Positions 36,901-51,900 of a DNA stretch of 64,000 nt are shown piece by piece. How positions within the stretch are numbered: the stretch's first letter is position 1; every line of letters starts with the position of its first letter. A program made the translations under genes and the position numbers. Below the pieces are notes generated by a model that saw only the letters and a program-made list of their open reading frames with translations, was not told the DNA's origin and made no database searches. Source of the stretch: Archilochus colubris (taxonomy: Eukaryota > Chordata > Aves > Apodiformes > Trochilidae); assembly GCA_023079485.1 (NCBI GenBank), contig CM041097.1, forward strand, positions 20,753,158-20,817,157. The letters are read 5' to 3'.

Positions 36901-39900
36901 TATGACAAGGAAAAGGTGAATTTCAGAGCACAATCAAGTGCAGCCTGTGTGTTACTTACGGTAATCAGTGTGGATCTCATCTATCTCTTCCTCTGTCTGG
37001 TCTTTTGTGAAGGTCAGACTCTACAGAAATCACACAAACGTTTATTTACAGAAACAAAAAGATGACAGAGCTGCATACTTTAAAACTAGAGACCTAAAAC
37101 TGGAAGAAGGATCAGCTTCCTGTTTTTCCCCCACCAGCTCTTAGCATCTTGCCCACAGACAGGAATACGTATTTCCAGTATGGCTACATGTCTGGCTTGG
37201 CTTCACAACCCCAACAAGACCACCTGGAGCCACCACATGTAACTCCCAGCACATGCAGACCATAAGGTATTTTCTAGCACTGTGCAACAAACATGCTCCA
37301 GAAGTCACAGAAGTATCACATGTCATGGGAAAAGAACAGGCACTACTGCTGATACAGAAGCAAGGAATTTGCTAGCTAAATCCTAGAGAATTCTAGGAAG
37401 CAAAATATGCCCCACACTGCCATGGGTCAAAATCCTCCAATATGACCAAAGAGAACATTTCTCGAGAGTTTTGATGGTAAAAAAAAACATGCTCCTAATT
37501 AAATAGCTTGGGTATAGAAACATCAGCAGTAGACAAAGAACTGCCCATGACAAATGTGTGGTATGAGGAAATCAGAAGGATTATGGTATGTGCAAATTCC
37601 AACCTGCAACCCGGGATGCTGAGAATTCCCACAGTCAAGTGACAGGCAAATGTCTTCAGTGCCCCCTCTGCCATTTCTCCTCACCATTCCCCAGTTTGGG
37701 AACAAAAAGATGACTGGCTTACCTTTTCACTGGTTTTATTACATTCAAGCTGAATCCGAATCTTCTCATTCTTTTCCAGCTCTTTCACAACCTCTGTAAC
37801 TGTTGGAAAATAAAAGAAAGGGGTCACTAAACCAGGAGCAGTGAAATAAAAAGATGTAACAGCACTGAACAAAACTTCCACTAATTTATATCACAGTGAG
37901 AGAAACCAGCATGAGCTCTGCCACAGCCACCAGGCACAGGCAAACCCAAAGGCAAGGTTTTCCCACAGGGCAAGGTCCCAAGAGACCCCAGAGCTGAGGG
38001 TGAGGTGGGGAGAGGAAGATGAGGGGGGGCGTGGGGTCCCTGAGCAAGCCCCCAGCAGCACAGTGCTGGCTGGCAGCTGCCTCCCAGCCACCCCCTGGGC
38101 CACTGCTCTCAGTTCCTTGGTATTAAAGTCATGGAAAAAATCACCCTTTGGAATCTTGCTCCAGCACACTGCAGTGTTTCTGTTGTGTACAGGCATGGCC
38201 TTTGTAAAGAGCTCCCATTTTATAGCATATCTCTAAATGGAAGATAAAATAATGACATGTACTGTTTATCTTTGTTTTACCTCCCAGCACTGCCTCCCAA
38301 GAACACACAAAGCTGTCTGCAGGCTGATGTTCAAACCTGTAGCCCAAAGATAAATTTCAGTCTTCCCCAACTACCAACTGACACCTCAGAAGCACATAAA
38401 GAAAGAGGCATAACTGTGATTGTTAGTATTTTTACTTCTTGGTTAAAATACAGCTATGTGAGACCCTGCATGGTTTATTCTGACATTTGCTTTCACAAAT
38501 CTGCTTCTACAATGAATCATTTTCACAGAGCTACCATGTAGCCATGGGTATGTATTGAAACAAACCCTTTCACTAGAGAGGGACAGAGAATAAGAAGCTT
38601 ATTGAGCTGTAAAGGAGTAAAACCTGTTCAAAACTGGTTTAAGCAAAATCCGTAACTTTGGCACCTATTCTTCCTCAGAAGCTCAGCTATTAGCATTACA
38701 CAGTGACCTCAGGTTCCCTGCTACCACTGGAAATGCATGTCTGCATTTTAACTGCTAGTTGAATAATTCACCCTTTATAAATAGGCACTGGGCCATAAGT
38801 CAGTAAGCCTCTTGCATCACTTAGGGCAGACCAGCTGAAGTACTGCCTGGCACACTGTGAAACCCTTCATTTAGCAGCCTGGATGAAGGATGCAGACAGG
38901 GACTTGGCATTTCTTCATCCCCAGCATCAAGTGCAGAATCTCCCAGCACTTTCGAGCCTAAGAGAGACTCACCTGTACCACACAGCTTCAGCTCCAGCAT
39001 CTCTGGAGGGGACACAGGGCTCCTGTTGCACAGCACTCACCTCCCTGCAGCATAACCAGAGCAACCCCAGCCCCACAGCCCTTCCCTCCACTCACTGGGC
39101 TCTCGTGGCTCCCAAGCCATCACTTCCAAACTGCTCCTCTCCTGCTTAGCTCTCAGACATGAGCACACCACCTACAGCACCTTTACAGCTACTCCTGCTG
39201 CTGCTGGGGAGAACTGGAGAGTGTTAAACTGTTTTCAAGGTCAACATAAATCAGAACATGATTGACACTGATACGAGTGCTGCTCTCACAGACTTAACAA
39301 ACTTCCTCAACTTTTATTGCTGCTGAAGTGAAACACAATCTTAACTGTGTGGCCTGGCTCTGGCATCCTTCTAGAAAGGTTCTTCTCACCCAGCCCTAGG
39401 TTATTCCTGTTGCAGACAAGCAGCAAATACCAAATGCAAGCTGTATTTATGTAGCTGTGCACCTGCAGTGGTACCTGACCCAACCCACAGCAGTGCTGAG
39501 CTCAGCTCCTGAGCTCCCAGCCCACAGCTCTGCTCCCTCACTCTGTTCCTGGCAGTCCCACCACCACTGAGACCAGGAATTCATCTGGTTCAAATCATTC
39601 TGAGCCCTCCAACAGACACAAAAACATTAAAAGTTAAGAACTTCTGGAACACATGGTGACGTTGTGCTTCAGGACTTTGTTTCTCTGTAAAAAATGAAAA
39701 TTAAAGAGATGGAACTGAAGGTGAGGAAGAGCATTTCTCATCTCTCTACCTCTGCCAGCAGCAGGACTGACCCATGCCACAGACCTGGCACAGAACAGGC
39801 AACTCCAGCTCCAGGACACCGCAGCTCCCAGGGGACAACACCAGAACATGATCCTGGCAGAGTTCTTGCAAAAGGACTCTCTGTCTGGAGCTTCTAATCA

Positions 39901-42900
39901 AATAAAAAATAACCACAGGCCTTTTGTCTGTCTGTCTGTCACCCACACAGACCAGTGTATTTGTGCTTTCATCTGTACCACTTGCAGAACTGAACTGAGA
40001 GGTGGCAGGTGACACTGCTTTCTTTAAGACACACGTTTTCATCTTGTATAGAACAGAATACAATCAGATGAGCTGGGACAGTTCTCCCTCTCCCTCACTC
40101 TTGCTATTCTTTTTTTTTTTTTTAATGGCCACACTGCCTACAAACCAAGCAGGCCAACCACCCTGCTGGGATCTCAGCACCCCCTTCCAGCCCTGGCCTT
40201 TCCCAAGCACTAAGCCCAAGAGCATGTGAACAGCAGACTGCTGTTTAAAACAGTTTATATTGCACTCACTTATCCCATACTCTACAGTGCTATATATAGT
40301 CTGAGTTTAATTGTACAAAACTGCTGCCAAACACTCACATTGATATAAATTCCAGCAATACATTAACAGTCTTATTAATTCCTTCTACCCTTACCTATTA
40401 TCTCCAAAAAGAAACCTAATTTTGAAATTAAATCTAATAAAAATATAAAAGTCCCAGTGTATAGGAGAAAGAACAAAATCAGAACAAAATCTATTCACTT
40501 ACTAAGAACCTCATGTATTTCCATTTCTTTGCCTAAAAGCCTCAGTCTGTTCTGAAGGGACTTATTGAAATGCAAAAATCAATACAAACAGAACATTTTC
40601 CAGAACAGGGTGAGTAAACCAGGAAGTATCAAAGAATTCCAACACAAATTTACATCCTTGCTGATTACTCCCATAATATAGCAACACGTTTCTGGTTTGC
40701 ATTAAACTTTTTTGCATTAATCATGACTTACATAAGGAAAACTCTTCCAGCCCCAGCTTTGTCAAATGTTCAGAGCAGTCTTACTCCTACCCTGGGAACT
40801 GAGAGAAGGAGGAATGCATACAAACAGCTTGTGAGGGTAACAACTTTCCTAGACTGTCTAACCTACCTGATTTGGGATTTAGAGAGTCACACTGAGCATT
40901 GTACATCAGCACAAACTCCTGGTGCCTCCTGATGAGCTGGTGCCTGGTGCCCTGGGTGCACAGTCCGTGCTCCTTCAGCTTCTTCTTCAGATCACGATCA
41001 GAGAGCAAGTTGTAAACAACTTTGGACATAGGCTTCCTTTTGTGAGCAGAGCTGCAAAGGAAAAGGAAATACCCAGTAAGAACCAAAATACAGACATACC
41101 TTTTTACAGGGCTTTTTACCCACCCTGGGCAAAACAGAGCAAAGGCTTCAGGATCCCCTCAGCAAACACAGTCTTGTTCATCTGCATCAGGATCAGGGCT
41201 CAGAAGGAAGAGCACTGGAGTCAGGCTGCTGGGACACAGGTTTTGCACCCAGGCACTGGCTGTGTCTGACTTGACGCAGTTGGGGAAGGTCTCAGAGCAC
41301 TGCAATTGCCAAAACTTAGGAGATTTTTCAGCTTTTTGGGGAAATGACTTCAAGAAAGATACATATAATAAAGTTGTGTACCTGAGAACAAATCTGTGGT
41401 TCCCATCTAACAGGAGGATAGTTTGGAAATACAGAAAGTGCCATTAAAGAGAATTAATGGTACTCTCAGACTAATAACATCTAAACCCAAAATTTACTCC
41501 TTCACACTGCCTTACATCAGAAGAACTCAACGTTCCTGGCATAGCTACAGAAAACAGCTTGTTTACACAAAAATGCTATAGAAAATTCAAGTCCTACTAA
41601 AACTTTTGTCATCTAAAAATAGCAAAACCATTTCCTCCTGCACGAATCAGCTGAGTCTTCCCTATACCTCCTGGTGAAATACACTCACACTAGCCAACAA
41701 ACAGACCAAAATCTAACAGTCTTGCTCGTGATCTTTAATTTAATTTATTATCTACAGAAGAAGAGAACATTTAAAAAACACTTTTCTTCCTGCAGCAAAA
41801 TCAAGTTCACCTGCAGCTGAGTTACAGAGAAGTTAACACTTCCCCATTGTGAAAGCAGGAGACTTATTTCATAGCTTGATTCAGCACTTTCAACTTATTA
41901 TGTTAAAAATAAATTTCAGCATTAAAAAAAAACCAAACAAGGCTTACACAAAAATTGTCATTAATTCATTCATGCTCACATAGGCCCTATAGCATAGCTG
42001 GCAAAAACTAATTAAAAAAAGAAGCATTACCACAATACACTTCTCAGGAAAATTTGTCAGACTCTTTTGGGAAATATACAATATTTCAATGAATAATTAG
42101 ATCTTGTGAAAGCCCTGAAAAACCTCTGAGTAGATTGTAATTCACCACCAGCATGACCTAGAGGAGTGATGACAGCTTTGTGCAAACAGCTACATGGAAA
42201 CAGTTCACCAGAGTTTTGAATCTTAATGTTGGTGAGGGTTTTTTCCATCCTTGAGAAATGAATTGTTCTTTGTGAATATACACTTACCTTTGGAATTAGT
42301 CCTCTGCTGGTTTTAGGGACTACATTATCAGTTCCACTGAAACACTGCTCAATGTTAACAGAGCATTCCACATGCTCCTCATTTGAGAATTAAACAGAGC
42401 TAAAATTCCTCAGAGAAAACTAGAGATGTGCTATTGCTGAAACCCAAACAACACTGCCAGGAAATAAACATATTGCCAAAAAGCCAGCATTTATCACACA
42501 ATAGCCAGTCCCAGAGGAGAAGGGTCTTGTGTGATATTTTCTGAAGAGCTAAGCAGTCTAAATAAAACAAGCAAAATTTAAAATTCTGTTAGGGACATGG
42601 GCTTGGCACCATGGAAATATCTGGCTTTTATTTCCATTCATTAAGAACAGAGAAAACACTAAAAACATCCTAAATGAAAATTAAAGTGTAACATCAGATT
42701 CCAGTATTAATTTACCTTTCATTCATCCTAAAAGCCCTTTAGCTTACAGCCTGCATGCTAAGTGTGACTAGGCAAAACCAGGGCTTTACCATAAAGCTAC
42801 ATTCTAATTTAGGATTCAGAGTAATTGGAAATACAAGCATACAGTAAACCTGTAAGCAGTACAAGTCCCTCACGGTTCTGACCCTGATCAGTCAGAAATA

Positions 42901-45900
42901 ACAGAGGCCCAGATTTATGCCAGTAAACCAAACTGAGATAAACACTTCTGATGTGTATGAGGTGACCATGACAGATGCCAGAGCAGAGGCAAAACGTCAA
43001 ATGCATGCATTGATCTTATGGAAATCAAGATCCTAAAGACACAACCTTGACTTGTGCAACTTGAAAAGGCCCACAGTGAGGTGAGTCAAGTGAAGCTTTT
43101 ATTTTTTAACTTGGCAGCTAGTAAAGCAATTGTCTTTTGGCCCATCTGAACCAAGGGAAGCAATTAATTCACCACGTGAAAAATGGGAATAAGCATTATC
43201 TGAATAGAATTTTAATGCTAGTCAGCAGAGAAGAGAATAACACAGGGTTTTTTTACTCCTAGTGTTGAATTCTTTAAAACACTATCCAGTGTTTTCTTGC
43301 CACTAAAAGGCAAAAATAATTTTGCAAATCCACATGCTTTCTTGAGAGAAACCCACTATCATATTTATACCACTATCATATTTATACAGCAATTTTAATG
43401 TAAGTTATACAGCAGATAACCAAGAAACAAACAAAACCCACTGTATTACAACCTGCCAGCTAATATTTCTTATTTCAGCAGAGCAGAAAAATGGCTACAT
43501 GCACACAGAAGTTTTTAAAGTCACTTCTTACTTTCTGAGGCTGTCCTTCTTCTCCTCTCTTGTCAAGCAGCTGTCCAGATGTTTGTTTATATAGTGCTCT
43601 GGAATAGCAACCTCACAAACAGGACACTCCACTGCAAACAAGGGAGAAGGCATTTACTAGCAGGTATATCACAGTAAAGAGGAAATGTTCTCATCTGGAA
43701 AACTAACTGTTGATGGAAGAAAATGAACATTTGGAATTCCAGGTTTGGTTGGTTTGGGGGCTTTTTGGGGTTTGTTGTTTTGGTTTTTTTTACATCTGGC
43801 ATGTCCATCCAGAATTTCCAGGGGCTGGAACTAGATAACTAGATGGTCTTTAAGGACCCTTCCAACTCAAACCATTCTGTGATTCCATGAATTCTTAGCA
43901 CAGGAACACAGGAATGGTTCTCTAGGACCATTTCAGCATTGCCTCATTTCAGGTCTTTCATTTATATTGTTTGACCAGCTACTTTGCATTTGTAGAAATA
44001 ATGTCAATGGACCACATGCTCAAGGATTCAATAAGGTCATAAAATGGTAAGCAAGTGAAAACTTCAATTGCTTAAGAATAAATGAGCAGTAAAATTTAAT
44101 ACAAGTTTCAAACTACTAACACAAGGGAGTCTGATGCATAGAACGGGGAAACTACTGAAACTGGTGCCATACTCACAGGGCCACTTTTCTGGCTGTATGA
44201 CATTTTGAAGCAGTATTTACCCAGCTAATGAATAATCATGAACTTCAGAGTCAAAGTTCAGTTAATTGTTAAACAAAGAACAGATAAATATAAATTAATA
44301 AAAATCAGTGTTGTACTCCTACACTGTCTTTTATCTTAATTCAGGCTTTTATTGGGTGAGTAGGATGCCTGCCATCATGTCAAAACAAAGAGGATTCTGT
44401 CATTTTATTGTAGTTGATTAGTATAAATGGGCTTTTTCATGATTCAAAATAAATTAATCTTAACACTGAAGAATTACATATGAATAAAGTGGATTATATT
44501 CTTCTGGAGAGTTTATGAATAGGAATATTAACAGAACTGAAGCCATGATCATTTTGATTGTGGGTACACCCATAAAACAACAAACACATGGTAAAATACC
44601 TTGCTTCTGGTTACCTAAGGATAGAGAGCAGAATGAATGTCAGTGTTGTCTGTTTAGTCATTAAGGGGAAGGAGAAATTAAATTACTTCATTTTTTACTG
44701 AGTCAGTCTCTGTGCAACTATTGTTTTTTTAGAGTTGTTACTCAAACCAAATGAATCTGCAAGCACTGAACTCCATTTAATTACTTGGCAACAGCCCAAA
44801 CTTCCTCCAGAATATGCTTGTAGCAGAACTGTCCCACATAACCCATAATCAGGATGGAGCTCAGGCCAGTGAGTCTGAGGCATCTGAACACACCAGAGCA
44901 ATGCAGAGAAATGAGATGAATGCCACAAACTGAAGGCACCCTAATGCACACAGCCAACCACAGCCACAGACCTGAGGAAGAAGAGAACAGAACAAAAGCA
45001 AAAATTAAGCATCCCACCTCTCTTGACTACTTTTACCACAGATGTAGAAGGCTTTTCATGACTTCTCGTGCACTCAGGACTCTCTTGTGATCCCACTTCA
45101 TTGCCTTTACCATCAGCCTCTGCAAATTTTTCATCAAGGTTATCATGTTCCTCAGATTTGATCATCTTCTGGTCTGTTCCTGCCAGACCATCTGCCTTTG
45201 TTGAGGTGCAAACCTCCTCCTTCCTCAAGAAACTGTCGATCGCTGGCACCTCTTCTTTCAAAACTGGCCCAGAAACAGGACTCCTGACATGGGTTTTGCC
45301 AGCTGAATGCCTGCTGCAGGCCAATGGAGATGAAATCATTGGAGTATCCATGACCAACTGGAACAGCTGTTGTCTAGAAACATCCAGAAGATAACATGCA
45401 GTTAGGTGCATTGGGCAGTGACAGCTATTTCTTTGAGAAGAAACCAAAATGCAAACAGATGGAGCTTTTCCTCCACCCCTTCCTCTCTCTCCCCCTTGCT
45501 GGCACACAGCACTCAGGTGTCTGAAACCAAAAGCAGGGCAGAAAGTGCTGCTGTGTTCCTGTCCCTCCTTCCTGGAGGTCTCCTTAGCACAGCTGCTGAC
45601 AGCCCACCCAGCTGAGCAGAGCCCCACCAAGAGATACCTGCAAGCTTGGCAGCATCCTCACCCAAACTGCTCCTGCCACACTGCACTGATGAGCAGACAA
45701 GGAGCACAATCCTTCCATTCTCTCATCAAAAAAAGGGAAAAGTAACCACACTCAAGAACAGCCCACTGCAGCCTCCACCAGAACCTTACCACACATCTAC
45801 ACATGCTTTACCCTCTGCTTGCACTCCCTGCTCTCCTCAGGGCTAGCAAATGCTGAGATGCAAATTGCACAGAAGTGTCTTTTCAAAGAAATAAACTTGT

Positions 45901-48900
45901 ATTTTACTGGTAGGAACAGGATAGCAGCAGAAGGATCATTCTTCTGTCTGTCTCATTAGTACTTCTAGCTTTGAGCTAACACAAAGAATCATAAAGCCAC
46001 TGATGTCCTACTCAGCCAGTTGTGTAAGATCTTAAAGACATGTTTTATTCCTACCCTTGCCCCAGGGGGTTTTGTAGAGTCCTGTTTATTTTACTGGGCA
46101 CTTTATACAGCTCAATCTAAAATAAATTAAGCTAGAGACTGCATCCTTGGCAAGGAGATGGCATAGTAATTCAGCTGTCCAGACTGCCCACACACTTGCT
46201 GGTTCACTTGCACTCCTGACACTCTCCCAACCACACCTGCCCAGCCCCTGCCTGCTGCATCCTCAGAAGGCTCATCCAAAGGAAAAAAGCAATTGCAGAA
46301 AAAATTTTCACTATCTACAAGCTCTGACAGACTGGGACAGCATACAAAAAATGGGCAATCTCAAAGGAAAGGAAGCACCTCTCTAAGAACAAATGAGGAG
46401 ACAGTTCACCTCTTATACTCTGCCCCCCTTGCAGAGTGTGGCAGGGAAGACCTCCCTGTCACTTCTTTTTCCAGCAGGATAACACTAAGAACTATCTGTA
46501 TATGATAACTTTCTTTCAAAATATACACAAGTCACCAGGTGGCCTCCCAGTTACACCAGTTTAAGCCACACCAACCAGCTCAGCAGTGGTTCTACTGCAG
46601 CCCAACCTGGAGCCCCAGCTCCCTGGATTGCCTGGTGCAATGGGCACACCTGGCAGGGGCACCTCACATCCCTCCCAAGGAACACTGACTTTCTGCACTG
46701 CAAACAACTGCAATTAAGTGTGGCAGCAAAACTATGTTTTGCTGCTTGCTCATGCCTAGATATGGACTGGAAGTTTTGAAGGAGGTTAATTCCCTGGCTG
46801 ACACAGGCACAGAGCAGTCTGGTTACTGTTGGATCAGCTTCATGGGGAACTCTGAGCTGGGCAGTGGGAACATGGGCACAGCACCTTCACACAGCCCTGT
46901 CCCAGCCCTGGGTACAAGGGGCAGATGTCACAAAGGTCTACAAATATCATGAGGAGTTTTCCCTTGTATTGAAGGACAAAGACTTATGAATAGACTTTCC
47001 AAAGGGATCTGAGCTTGGCACAGAATCAGTGGAAAGAAGACTAAGATGAGAACATGAAAACTTGTTTGCCAAAACACACATGAAATCTCTGTAGCCCTTT
47101 TTTTTTTTTTCTTTTTTCTGGGAAAACACAGAAAATGCTAGTACTAAATTCAAAAGGGGAGAGAAAAAGTCCCAGACTGGCTTTTCCCAGAACATAGTAT
47201 TTTGATCCTGCTGAGCAGCTCCACTGGCTGTGCAATGACACCTGGTGGCACTGCTGACTGGCACCCCAAACCTGGGCACCCCAGGGACTGGGGGCACCCC
47301 AGGGACTCCTCACACAGCCCTGGGCTCTCCAACAGGATCTTTATCAACTGCCACTCCTCTCCCTTACTGCCAGAGCACATTACTCTAACTTCTTTTTTCC
47401 ACAGGAATCCTGACAGCTGTTACTGGAGTGATTTGGACAAGCCCAGCCAGAGTGGCAGATTCATCCATCACTCAGAGACAGAGCCAGGAGAAGCCACACA
47501 GAAGCCTGGAGGAGTCCACTCTCTACCATCACCTGGAAACCAATTCTCCTGGTAATCCTCAGGACATCACCATTTTCAACAAGGTCTGCATTCTGCATGC
47601 AGTTTTCAACATTACCCATTAGGTACTGTTAAGAACTGAACCCAGACTATCAATTCTGGAAGCTTTTAGCAGACACAATTTTACACTCCTGGCATAAAGC
47701 AGCAAATGTGTCATAGCTGACAAACCACAGGCACCCTTTAAAGGCTGGAAGATGAGCCAACAAGATGCTGCTGAGTCCCAGCACATGCTGTAACAACCCC
47801 TGCTCCTCTGAGACACCACCTCTCTGCTGGCTTGGGCTAGGACAGGGTGTCACACTTCTTTCAGTACAACTAAAAACTGACTGTTCACCTTCATACACCA
47901 TCTACAACACACTCTCTCTACCAGGCATGCTTTAACAACAGGACACACAGCTTGGAAAAATTTGTTTTCATCAAGATGTTTCCATTTTATGGTCCATGTA
48001 CTCCTCCCTTGACGAAGCAGCAATGAAGCAGAGAAAGTAGGTGGGAATCCAGTGCTTCCACATAAAAATATTCCAGCAGCAGAAAGCTGAGCACAGTTGC
48101 TCCCACCCTGATCAGAGCCATGTGCTGCCTCAGCCTTGTCCTGCTCAGCACCTTCCATGGAACACATCATGGGTCACAGCGAGCAACACAACATCTTCAC
48201 TTTTACCAGGAAACATCAGAGTCCTGCACACACTGACCTTGGAGCAGAGCTTTTTATGTTGCTCAGTACTACCAACATTAATACTTTATTCCCTACAGGC
48301 CTGACTCAAGAAACGTGTTTGCATTCTGTGAAATACTGAAAAGATTTAAGGCCTAATTTTCATAAATGCTAAACTACCTCAGGCTCAAAGTCAAGGCAGG
48401 ATGGACTGGGGGAATGGAGCACACTTCAAAATCAGTTTGGATTTGTTTTGAGGAAGGACGACTGGAAACCTCAGAAGTAATTCCCTCAGCAAAGCATCAG
48501 TTGCCAGGCTTTTCTTCCCAAGCAGCAGCAAGAAGCCTGCTCTGGCTCACTGCCCCCTCGTGCCAAACAGGACATTGGAGCTTCTGTCTTATTGATCTAA
48601 CTTTACACTGAGAAATTGATTGAACTCCAAGTCACAAAGGGAAAGATTATTAAACTACTCTGTCTGGTAAGATTTATACTGATCCATTAAAGCAGTCAAA
48701 AGAAATTAACGTTTAAGATTCAATATCATAATGGATCCAAGTCAGTACTACTTGCTCTCTACAAAATCATTATGTTACCAAAAAAATAGTAATCCATTTA
48801 TCACTAGGAAACACCAAAGACAAGAGTTCAAGCTAAAATAACAGAACTGGAAAATTTCAATTCTTGAAATAAAATCAATTCAATCTAATAGTGGTCATAC

Positions 48901-51900
48901 AGAACATTAGATCTTCATCACAGAGAAACCCTCTCAAGAAATAAAGCCATAAACTGCACTCTGCTTCCTATAACTTACAAAGCCAAGAATCTCATTGACT
49001 CCAAGTTCATTTCAGAGAAAAATGACAGTGCATATGTCTCCATAGACATAGAAACACCTGCAAAGTACCTAGGGAATCACTGAGCTGCTTCCAAACAAAG
49101 GAAAAGAGATAATACAAGAAATCTCATATCTACTGTGACAAGCATTTACCATGCCATGTCTATTCTGTTGTTCCTGCCTTTCAAAGGGATGACAAGATAA
49201 AAAAGAATTAAAATCAAGACAGAAAAGAGGGCAAGAAATCCATGTGAAAACACCATACTCCTTTACTGCTCTTATCCAGGAAAACTCACATTCATGGACC
49301 CATTCAATGACTTCACCAAGAGGATTCTCTTGCCAGTTGACCATTACACCTGGAAAAAAATCTTTCTGTTCAGAATTGCCACACACACACAGAAAGGATC
49401 TCAGAAGGAAATCTGTTTTTTATTTTCCCCACACAGTCCTGACACATCTGACTCATTTTGTGACACCATAATTTTTTTCATTCACTCTTCACACTGCTCC
49501 TCACTGTCCTCCTCTCCAAGGACTCTTGGCCTGGTCACACAAAGTCACACTTTGCCTTTCCAGCTGCCAAACCAGAGATTGTATCAAGAAAAACAGAGTG
49601 TACCTTGCAGAATTAAAGCTCTTTACCAGTTCATCTAATGCCCGGTTGTTTTTCAGGTCAGATTCTGAGGCTGCCTATTAAAAAAAGATAGAACAAAAAA
49701 GGAACAACAACAATCATTCAAATGCAGTGATAACAAGCACCCAGAAAACACTGACATGATCAATACTTCCTCTCTTGTCTCGATGCCCCAGCTATGCCCC
49801 ATTAAATTGCCACATGAATGAAGATGCATAATGTGTAAAGGTGTCCTGAAGTATCAGACTGAAGTAACTGCCTGAGAACTCTAAGTCTGGACATGATAGG
49901 TAATTGACAAAAACAAAGCATAAACCTAGAGCAAGAAAATGCAGTATGCCATCTCTCCAGCAGTGCGCTATTGCAGCCCAGATGTAACTGTTGTGAAAAC
50001 CAAACAAAGGATCCCATGAAGCTGAAAAGAACCTTAAGCAACAAGGCATGGCAACTGATGAAGGGGAACATTAATCATTTGAGTAATTATGGAATGAAAA
50101 TACAAATTATGAGATGGCTTAGTGCAGTCAGTTCATTCTTTCTAAGCACTTTCTGTCTCTGCTCTCCTTTTTTACAAAGCTTTTACTAGTCTTGCTGATA
50201 TCAATACTTGTGATTTTTATCAAGGTGGTAGGAAACTGTACTCCCCAGCATTGTATATCAAGTAATCTGCACTTGTTTGGATGTTTAAAAAGTGGCAAAG
50301 TTACAAATAAATCTGTTTTGCAGTCTTAAAAAGTCTAGTTTGGTTCATGCTTTAGAAACACAGAAGAAAATTACTTCTAATTTGCCAATATTCCTGAAGG
50401 GTCATTGTTTTTAGGCAGCCTATCATTTTTAGTTCAATGAAGCCAAATTGGCTTAAGATGTAAAGCCAGATTAAGGCTTAGAATAAATTGCATTCTGTGC
50501 TCTTTAATCAAAAAAGGCCTTCAAGTCAGATTGTAATAATCACCACCTGCAGTGCAGGCCAAACCTGTTTCCAGAGCTTTTCACTTTTAACTGAATTCTC
50601 ATGGCAAACACCTCCTCTCCTGGTGCCTAACACACTCCTCACATCCCTACAAAACCCAGACAGGACAGTCAGGGAGCTTTAGGACCAGCTGCTCTGTGGA
50701 CACTTCTAAAGACTCTTTGAACAATGGAGTTAGGCCACTCAATCAGGGAAAATTTAGAGTGCTTAAAGTTCAGGGTTCATATTTAAACAAATTAGGTGGA
50801 AATGTTAAGAATTTCATGACTGTACAGACAGCTCTGAGCCAAAACCCAGTTTTGATGCCCCATTTACCTTTGCCTGTGCTGACAGAAGAGAAGTTCTAAA
50901 GCAGGAAAATTCCAGTTCTAAGAACACCACACTTTGCCCAGGGCTGCTCACCAAAAGGAAAGGTGGTAATTTATGACCAGAATTAATTATTTAGTAGTCA
51001 AACTGGAAAAGCTCCTGAGATTCGCCAAAAAGTGAGCAAAAAAGGAAGCTAAGAAAATACTTACCACACAGCATGTTGGACACTGAGTTTTGTAGGACAA
51101 AAACTTGCGTATGCAAAGGGAACAATCTGGGAAAAGGAGACAGAACTTTGGAACAGGCAATCTTCCAAATGCAACTCAACATCCTTACCAGTGTACTTGG
51201 GTTTTGTTCAGTATATCCAAACTATTCCCCAATGCACCAATATTGAAAGTGCACCAGGTTTTGGTGCCACAATACTCTTTTTTTTTTTCTTTTGTCTAAC
51301 ACTGGATCACTTTCAGCTTCCCACATAGCCCCAGACAAACCCCCTAAACCCATTTTTTCCCAGGTGTTTATTCCCTTTTCCAAAATACTAACCTGCTGTT
51401 GAGGGAAGAGGCTAGAATGGATGGCACTGGAGCACTGAGAGATGGCTTAAATGTTTCACAGGAAATGCAAGTTGTGCCACCACCACAGGATGCTTCAGTG
51501 GACTATTGGGTGAAACATGCCAAAAGCTTCATTTTGCCAAAATAAATTCCTGAAATTATTCTGCTCTCTGCTTATCTATGAGCTTTCACAACCCCTTCAA
51601 GATACTAAAAAGCTGCATCAGTCTCCAGCAAACCAGACATCCACTTATTAGATCATTACTGGTCAGAGCCTCAGCACTTAACACACTCAGTAACAGCTGC
51701 CTAAGCAGATATATTTCAAAGACCCTCTGTGAAGAAGTCTGAAGCAGCATTAATGCACTGATTCAACACTTCAGCCACAAATCCATCTAATACTCAAAAA
51801 TTACTTTATATAGCAAGATATGGTATGGGGGAGAAATCAATTAAATTAAAAAGAAAAAACAAAAAAACAATCTGCCAGCCAGACACCAGAGCTGCAGAGC

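Noticed and set aside
44695..45017. Hydrophobic minus-strand frame just after RAD18 exon 5
   Set aside because: It is intron read-through beyond the exon 5 donor; no conservation and the splice to exon 6 gives the expected UBZ spacing.
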